Of a stretch of 9,887 nucleotides of DNA, positions 5,599 through 9,887 are shown one piece after another. Every line of letters begins with the position of its first letter. Position 1 is the first letter of the stretch. The DNA is from Candidatus Solincola jinzensis (GTDB lineage: Bacteria > Actinomycetota > Geothermincolia > Geothermincolales > RBG-13-55-18), in the NCBI GenBank assembly GCA_015711875.1, contig JACVJG010000065.1, positions 1-9,887 of the forward strand. Direction: 5' to 3'. The translations under genes were made by a program, and so were the position numbers. The notes beneath the pieces were generated by a model. The model did not search any database. It had not been told where the DNA came from and saw only the letters and a list, made by a program, of their open reading frames with translations.

Positions 5599-6231
5599 GT
5601 GCTGGGAAAGAAGGTAGCACTGGTGGCGGGATTGCTGGCAGGTGGGGGAGCCATGGCTTGCGCGTTTACGGCTGTGGGGCGGGAGCCGAGGCTGGGATTG
5701 CACCAATGCGACTGGTCCCTCTACGAGGAGGGCCTTTCCAGGCGCAGCTATCGCAACCTCTCCCATTTCCTCCATCACTTTAAGGAGCTGCTCAGCGTGC
5801 AGGTCCCCGTGGCGGAGATATATCTCGGGAGGGCCATATCCCCGGCCTTCCGAGAGCGCATCATGCTGGTCACCGCTATGGCGAACCAGTGCGCGTGGTG
5901 ACAGTTCGCACATCGGCGGTTCGGTCGGATCGCGGGGATGAGCGAGGAGGAGATGAGGGACCTGGTCACACTGGACCCGGCGAGGTTCGACCCGCGCGAG
6001 CACGCGGCCCTGTGCTGGGTGAGGGAGACGCTGACCCGCCGGGAAGGGGCTACGGACGAGACGTCGAGGCGGTTCGAGGAGGCTTTCGACGAGCGGGAGA
6101 GAAGGCACGTCGTCGCCGCCATGAAGTCGATGTACTTCTTCAACCTGGCCGGCAACACCCTGGACCGCTGGTTGCGCCGGCTCGCGGGGAAGCCGCCGGA
6201 ACCGGCGGTATCATGCTCTCTTGTGCGCTGA
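5599..6231 (+). CDS. AhpD/carboxymuconolactone-decarboxylase-like selenoprotein (in-frame TGA as Sec101)
   Basis: Two open stretches, 5599-5898 and 5902-6231, share one frame and are split only by TGA 5899-5901. Read through, they give 210 residues with C98-A-W-U101-Q-F-A-H105, the CxxC-x3-H motif of AhpD-like disulfide reductases with the second Cys replaced. E86 lies 12 residues before C98, as Glu118 and Cys130 do in mycobacterial AhpD, and H105 matches His137. After the TGA, family-like sequence continues (RFGRIAGMSEEEM, LDPARFDPREHAALCWVRE, MYFFNLAGNTLDRW). The start is GTG 5599, with AGGAGG ending 4 bases upstream. A hydrophobic stretch at 5-26 may anchor or export it. ATG 5938 has no ribosome site, arguing against a second gene. 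A SECIS-like hairpin follows the TGA. Expected role, by inference: thiol-selenol peroxide or disulfide reduction. The alternative is a TGC-to-TGA nonsense mutation; sel genes cannot be checked here. Confidence 0.8.
5911..5932 (+). promoter_or_regulatory. Candidate bacterial SECIS element
   Basis: Upper stem CGGC (5914-5917) pairs with GUCG (5924-5927), closing a 6-base apical loop GGUUCG. The stem continues downwards through U5913 and A5912 with A5929 and U5930, leaving one bulged G. The first loop G (5918) is 16 bases after the TGA, at the near edge of the 16-37 base range I recall for bacterial SECIS hairpins. A G among the first two loop bases is also expected. It lies inside the coding sequence, as bacterial SECIS elements do. 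Short GC-rich hairpins are common here, so this is supportive and not decisive. Confidence 0.5.
6193..6208. repeat. Short perfect hairpin at the 3' end of the AhpD-like gene
   Basis: CCGCCGG-AA-CCGGCGG, inside the last codons of the AhpD-like gene. No T-run follows on either strand, so a terminator role is doubtful. No better terminator is seen in the convergent gap 6232-6370. Confidence 0.35.
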
Positions 6232-6370
6232 CCACCTTGATGCCGCAATGCGAGGGGCGGGGGCCGCAAGATGGCGAGTGAAACCCGTGTCCGGCTTGCT
6301 GGCTGAAGAGCGATCGATGCCCTGACCGCTTATGGGCGACGAGATGCTGAGCCGGCGCCCCGGAGAACCT

Positions 6371-6550
6371 TCATGGAATGGTGAAGCGGAAGATGGAGCC
6401 TCCGCCCTCACGGTGTTCGTGCCAGATGCGGCCGCCATGTGCCTGCACGATCTCGCGCGCGATGTAGAGGCCCAGGCCTATTCCCTGGGTGGTGTGGCGC
6501 AGCGTGTCCTCGACCTGATGAAAACGCTCGAAGATCAGCTCGCGCTCGCT
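6371..6550 (-). pseudogene. Detached 3' end of the histidine kinase (G2 box of the ATPase domain)
   Basis: The frame that ends at TAA 6553-6551 continues for 59 further codons to TGA 6373-6371. It encodes exactly what the kinase lacks: SERELIFERFHQVED (F box), GIGLGLYIAREIVQAHGG (G2 box) and the closing strand SIFRFTIP. Without a start or ribosome site it is unlikely to be made alone. One base change (for example GAA or GAG to TAA-type stop after GVGVP) would explain the split, so the loss looks recent. A sequencing error is the other option. Confidence 0.85.
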
Positions 6551-8920
6551 TTACGGCACCCCCACACCACGATCCATAACCGAGACGAGGATGCCGCCCT
6601 CGCTTTCCTCGACCGCGATGTCGATCGTCGAACCAGGTGGCGAATGCTCGCAGGCGTTGTCCATGAGGATGACCATCACGCGGTTGATCTTCTCCGCGTC
6701 CAGCAAGCGCGAGGCGGGGGAGCCGGAGAGGCTCAGCTCGAAGCGATAAGCGAGCCATTTCTCCCGCATCTCTTCCACCGAGGCCTCCACGATCTCGACG
6801 ATCGAAGCCTCGCGCTTTTTCAGCTCCAGCCGTCCCCTCTCTATGCGCGAGACGTCCAGCAGTTCCTTTATCAGCGCGTCCATGCGGTCCGCGCCCTCAT
6901 TGACGATGTTTAGGAACTCGCGCCGCTGCTCTTCGTCCAGGCGGTCCCAGTAATCCCTCAGGGTCAGGGTGTATCCCTTCATGAGGGTGATGGGATGCCT
7001 CAGCTCGTGGCTGGCCACGTCCACAAAATCCTTTATGTCCTGTTCAAAGGCCATCCTCTCCTCCTCGATGGAGAGGACGTGGGCGAGGGTGCCCAGGGCG
7101 GCTAGCTCGTCCTCCTCCAGCCCCTCACGCTTGGTGTCCATGATGAAGAGGCAGCCCTTGTTCCTCATCCCCGCTGTCACGGGAAAACCGGCGAAGAACC
7201 TTGGCCGATGCCTCACCGCCAAGGGGGAGGTGTCGACAAAGCCCTCGGAAACCAGGTCCTTGATCACCACGGGTCCCCTGAGGTTATTGGCGATGATGTC
7301 GTAGGCCAGATAGCGCTTCGCGTCCTCGACCGGACGTGGGGTCGTGGAGGTATCCTCGCTGGTGATAAGGAAATACCCGCCGCGCCCCGCGCGCAGATAG
7401 GCCACGAGGTCCGCGCCCAGCATCTCGCGGGCCGTGGTCACCACCCTCTTCATGTTCTCGCTGGCGTCCGCTCCCTGGGCGAGGAAAAGGCGGTTGAGGC
7501 GGGACGCCCTCTCACGCGCCCTTACCTGCTCGTCGATGTCGCGGCCGTTGACCACGATGCCCTGCACGCCCGGATCCTCGAGCATGTTGTAGGCGAGCAC
7601 CTCGAAGTGCCGCCAACCCCCGTCGGCGTAGCGGTAACGGAACTGCAGACGCTCCATCCCGCCCGGATTGAGAAGCAGCCGCTGAAAGGTCCGCATGACC
7701 GTCTGCAGGTCATCGGGATGCACAAAGTCGAAGGCGTTGCGCTGCAGGAAATAGCCGCGCTCGTACCCCAGCACTTTCTGCACCGAGGGGCTCTCATAGG
7801 TCACTTTGCCTTCACGGTCGATGATGACTATGACATCAAGGGCGTTCTCGATCAGGGACCGGAAGCGCTCTTCGCTGCGTTCCAGCCTGTCCAGCATGGT
7901 GTTGATGGAGGAAGCCAGGCTTGAGATCTCGTCCTTTCCCTGCGAGCGCACGCGGGCGGCAGCGTCCGCGGTCCTGCCTATCTCGGTGACCTCGGCATTG
8001 AGTCTTGAGAGGCGGGAGAGCACCATCCTCTCGACGATCAGGAACATGCCGGCGCCGAAGAGGAGGAAAGCGGCGAAGAGGAAGAGCACATACCAGATGA
8101 GGGTGTTGACTCCCTGGTCGTGGATGTTGCGCGGCAACTCGACCTTCAAGATGAGCGCCGGCTCTCCCAAGACATCCTCTATGAACGTATAGCCCGATAC
8201 GCGGCCAGGCGTGGACGAGAGCACCACCATCTCCTCCCCCTCCATCAGCTTCGCGCGGGCTTTGGTGAAGTCCGGCGGTAGACTCTCCCCGTAAACCGCG
8301 GCGATATCCAGGTCCTGGTGGCTCGCCTCGGCAAGTCGGTTTATCTCTTCCTCGTCGAGCAGGCGCCCCATGACCAGGGTGCCGCGGGCCGGCCCCTCGG
8401 CGGCGCTGGTGAGGATGGGCTCCGCCGCGAAAAGGAGTTGCCCTTCATCAAGTTGCAGCACCCCTGCCGTCGATCTAACCCCCGATTCGCCACGCAGTAC
8501 GTCGAGCGCGGGAATGAGCTTGGGAAGAAAGTCGGAAAAGAGAGGCAAAAGGCCGTGGCTCGTGGGGTCGAATCGGCGGCCGCAAACCAGGTTACTCTCC
8601 GTGTCCAGGAACGCGATGACATCGAGACGCAGGTTCTCGAACATAAACGGGGTGAGATTGGAGGTTACGAAAGACTCGTTGCGCTCTTTCATGAAAACAT
8701 ATGAATCGTCCCAGTAAGCCCAGTCCTTGAGCACGGTGTCCAGGTTCTGCAGGTCGTCGTCGAATATGTTCCTGGCGCGAAGCACCTCCATGGCGACGTT
8801 GTCCCGCTCCAGGTGACGGAAACTCCCCAGGATGTAAAGCCAGGAAAAGACGTTCAGGGTGATCAGGAGGGTAAGGAATATCCCCAGGAATATCATGGCC
8901 GTCTTCCTGCGCAGAGACAA
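6551..8920 (-). CDS. Membrane sensor histidine kinase (CHASE4-HAMP-PAS-GAF-HisKA), C-terminally truncated
   Basis: A 789-residue two-component sensor. TM1 is about 8-31. The extracytoplasmic sensor at about 40-265 contains LDTVLKDWAYWDDSYVF, typical of CHASE4. TM2 is about 273-296, with a HAMP linker to about 345 and PAS at about 351-465 (ENALDVIVIIDREGKVTY, FVHPDDL). A GAF-like domain follows at about 475-625, then HisKA with phospho-acceptor H638 in ASHELRHP. The ATPase domain begins with N755 in MDNACEHSPPGS and G1 DRGVGVP, then stops at TAA before the F and G2 boxes. As written it should not bind ATP normally, so kinase activity is doubtful. The start is TTG 8920, with AGGAGG 7 bases upstream on the minus strand. 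No response regulator gene is adjacent. A TATAAT -10 and direct repeats lie upstream (9038-9079). The gene converges on the AhpD-like gene. Confidence 0.92.
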   Translation of the reverse strand: MSLRRKTAMIFLGIFLTLLITLNVFSWLYILGSFRHLERDNVAMEVLRARNIFDDDLQNLDTVLKDWAYWDDSYVFMKERNESFVTSNLTPFMFENLRLDVIAFLDTESNLVCGRRFDPTSHGLLPLFSDFLPKLIPALDVLRGESGVRSTAGVLQLDEGQLLFAAEPILTSAAEGPARGTLVMGRLLDEEEINRLAEASHQDLDIAAVYGESLPPDFTKARAKLMEGEEMVVLSSTPGRVSGYTFIEDVLGEPALILKVELPRNIHDQGVNTLIWYVLFLFAAFLLFGAGMFLIVERMVLSRLSRLNAEVTEIGRTADAAARVRSQGKDEISSLASSINTMLDRLERSEERFRSLIENALDVIVIIDREGKVTYESPSVQKVLGYERGYFLQRNAFDFVHPDDLQTVMRTFQRLLLNPGGMERLQFRYRYADGGWRHFEVLAYNMLEDPGVQGIVVNGRDIDEQVRARERASRLNRLFLAQGADASENMKRVVTTAREMLGADLVAYLRAGRGGYFLITSEDTSTTPRPVEDAKRYLAYDIIANNLRGPVVIKDLVSEGFVDTSPLAVRHRPRFFAGFPVTAGMRNKGCLFIMDTKREGLEEDELAALGTLAHVLSIEEERMAFEQDIKDFVDVASHELRHPITLMKGYTLTLRDYWDRLDEEQRREFLNIVNEGADRMDALIKELLDVSRIERGRLELKKREASIVEIVEASVEEMREKWLAYRFELSLSGSPASRLLDAEKINRVMVILMDNACEHSPPGSTIDIAVEESEGGILVSVMDRGVGVP

Positions 8921-9037
8921 CCGTAATCCTCCTGAACTCTTCCGCCCGGTCCGCTGCTCTCTCTGCCGTTGCTCCCGATGAGCCGGTTTCCGAAAAAGGA
9001 TGCGACGAAATCAGCGCAAACGGCAACCCCCATTTTC

Positions 9038-9079
9038 ATTATAGCCGCTTCGTCAGCATGATATAGACTGGTCAGCATG
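9038..9079 (-). promoter_or_regulatory. Candidate kinase promoter with CATGCTGAC direct repeats
   Basis: On the minus strand a perfect TATAAT (9043-9038) lies about 120 bases before the TTG start. The -35 position (9066-9061, CTATAT) is poor. Two perfect copies of CATGCTGAC (9060-9052 and 9079-9071), 19 bp apart, flank that poor -35. This arrangement suggests a promoter that needs an activator; which one is unknown. Confidence 0.45.
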
Positions 9080-9355
9080 TTCCTCTCGCCTCTCCTAGCG
9101 TTGCCGGTGGGGAAGAAAAGGCATTCATGCGATCTTTTACCTGGTCTCTGGCGAGATGAAAAGCGCCCACCGGGACGCGCGTCATCCAGCGCTCCGGAGA
9201 GCCGTCGCGGGAAGGGACGCCCCGTTTCGCGAGCGCGATTAAGCGCATGCGCGGGATGGGCACAGGCAGGAAATGGAACGGGAAAGGCGAAGCCCCTCTA
9301 TCATGGGAGCGCGTGAAGGTGATGGGGCGGTTCGGCAAGGATACCTATAACGGGC
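9080..9355. other. Non-coding stretch between kinase promoter and FAD-enzyme remnant
   Basis: The ORFs here on both strands have arginine- and proline-rich, frame-shadow composition and no recognisable domain or convincing ribosome site. No strong hairpin or terminator is seen after the FAD-enzyme stop at 9356. Confidence 0.4.
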
Positions 9356-9745
9356 CTATAGCGGGACGCTCATTTCTTTCACTGGCCCAGCGCCGGCAAG
9401 GAGGTATTCGGCCGCTTTTAAGCCGCTGAGCATGGCGGAGGGAACGCCGCCCATGGCGAGCGCGGAGAAGGCCTGGTAACCGGCCATGAACAAGCCGGCG
9501 ATGGGGGTGCGGACCAACTCCACCACCTCGCCGCCCGCCCGCTCCCAGGACCAGCCCGCCACCGCGCCGTCGGGTCGTCCCGACTGCGGAGCCGTTTGCA
9601 CGCGTTTCATCCAGGCGGTCTCGGGTTCCGAGTCGATCCGGGAGCCGGTGTTCAACCGGTGCCGGGACCGGTGTCGGTCCGGCGACCTCCGGTTTTCGGT
9701 ATGCGCATGGAAGGCGCGGGACATGGGCGACGTCACGGCCTGCAT
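9356..9745 (-). pseudogene. C-terminal remnant of an FAD-dependent oxidoreductase (phytoene-desaturase/amine-oxidase type)
   Basis: The minus-strand frame of 129 codons ends with a clear flavoprotein C-terminus. RPDGAVAGW and VELVRTPIAGLFMAGYQAF are followed by GGVPSAMLSGLKAAEYLLAG, the last FAD-contacting segment of phytoene-dehydrogenase-like NAD(P)/FAD oxidoreductases. Protein-like character begins at about residue 43 (ETAWMKRVQ); residues 1-40 (SPDRHRSRHR...) are encoded by repetitive CCGG-rich DNA and look non-authentic. The N-terminal dinucleotide-binding GxGxxG half, normally about 400 residues, is missing. No matching sequence appears in the other frames up to 9780. It is most likely a 5'-deleted gene remnant. 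ATG 9745 exists with a weak AAGG site, so a short product cannot be fully excluded. It lies just downstream of the unrecognised gene on the same strand. Confidence 0.7.
9638..9694. repeat. CCGG-rich direct and inverted repeats at the remnant's 5' edge
   Basis: An imperfect direct repeat, CCGGGAGCCGGTGT (9638-9651) and CCGGGACCGGTGT (9662-9674), overlaps a hairpin GCCGGGACC (9661-9669) with GGTCCGGC (9676-9683). The outer ends AACCGG (9654-9659) and CCGGTT (9689-9694) are also inverted. It lies where the FAD-enzyme homology fades, so it may mark the deletion junction. Confidence 0.45.
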
Positions 9746-9779
9746 GAACCTTCCGGAGTGACGGGCCCGGATTTCGTCG

Positions 9780-9887
9780 CTATTCTTCCAGGTGCCTGAA
9801 GCATTCGTCCTTGTGTAGCGCCACCAGTTGACAGAAGGTGTCGTCCACGCCCTCGTCCTGTCCTGGATTGCACGGGATGTTGGCGCT
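9780..9887 (-). CDS. C-terminal end of an unrecognised protein (5' end outside window)
   Basis: The minus-strand frame entering from the right edge is open for 35 codons to TAG 9782-9780. It reads S-A-N-I-P-C-N-P-G-Q-D-E-G, then DDTFCQLVALHKDECFRHLEE. The composition is soluble, helical at the end and without low-complexity bias, so it looks like a true C-terminus. It has three cysteines in the visible part, which may be chance. I do not recognise the family. No start codon lies within the window. The stop is 34 bases before ATG 9745 of the FAD-enzyme remnant, on the same strand. Confidence 0.6.
   Translation of the reverse strand, partial: SANIPCNPGQDEGVDDTFCQLVALHKDECFRHLEE

Noticed and set aside
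5938..6231. Treating the second half of the AhpD-like gene as a separate 97-residue gene.
   Set aside because: No ribosome binding site precedes ATG 5938, it is in the same frame as the upstream half, and the catalytic His lies before it.
6551..6553. Recoding of the kinase TAA by analogy with the TGA.
   Set aside because: TAA is not used for selenocysteine or pyrrolysine; a nonsense mutation or sequencing error is simpler.
8893..9078. A 61-codon minus-strand ORF as a leader peptide for the kinase.
   Set aside because: Its proposed start overlaps the CATGCTGAC repeat upstream of the -10, it overlaps the kinase start in another frame, and it shows no ribosome site.
9072..9338. An 88-codon minus-strand ORF between the kinase and the FAD-enzyme remnant.
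   Set aside because: Arg/Pro-rich composition, no recognisable motif and no ribosome site.

Overview
The window comes from a high-GC bacterium. Ribosome binding sites are strong, several starts are GTG or TTG, and genes lie on both strands. A deep-branching, possibly anaerobic member of the Actinomycetota is the best guess. It rests on the style of the cysteine-rich Fe-S protein, the PDZ tail of an S1C protease and a secreted-protein remnant ending in an ERAMY...HDSIG motif. These are family resemblances recalled from memory, not a search result.

Layout, left to right. At 2-1540 (+) lie the 3' part of an alpha/beta hydrolase and, 45 bases on, a metallo-beta-lactamase-fold hydrolase. A 416-base non-coding gap follows. 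At 1957-2406 (+) is a small SRPBCC/START-like protein with a hairpin behind it. At 2516-2770 (-) is the C-terminal remnant of a secreted protein with its own terminator. At 2930-3988 (+) is a cysteine-rich 2[4Fe-4S] protein behind an AT-rich promoter containing three palindromic decamers at an exact 14-bp pitch. At 4178-4768 (+) is a TetR-type regulator. The next 463 bases hold no gene but do hold a long hairpin. At 5232-5540 (+) is an orphan PDZ domain derived from an HtrA/S1C protease. At 5599-6231 (+) is an AhpD/carboxymuconolactone-decarboxylase-like protein. At 6371-8920 (-) is a CHASE4-HAMP-PAS-GAF sensor histidine kinase cut by one TAA codon. At 9356-9590 (-) is the C-terminal remnant of an FAD oxidoreductase, and at 9780-9887 (-) is the end of an unrecognised protein.

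The most interesting item is the AhpD-like gene. A frame search splits it into two short ORFs, but they share one frame and are separated by a single TGA. That TGA sits exactly where the second cysteine of the AhpD CxxC motif belongs. The Glu, first Cys and His of the AhpD catalytic set are all present at the correct spacing. A small hairpin with a G-rich apical loop starts about ten bases after the TGA, as expected of a bacterial SECIS. I read it as one 210-residue selenoprotein with a C-A-W-U motif.

The kinase stop is TAA, which cannot encode selenocysteine. It removes the G2 part of the ATP-binding domain, so that gene looks newly inactivated. Together with three partial genes (secreted-protein tail, PDZ tail, FAD-enzyme tail), it makes this a region with notable gene decay. 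No mobile element, CRISPR array, tRNA or rRNA was seen.
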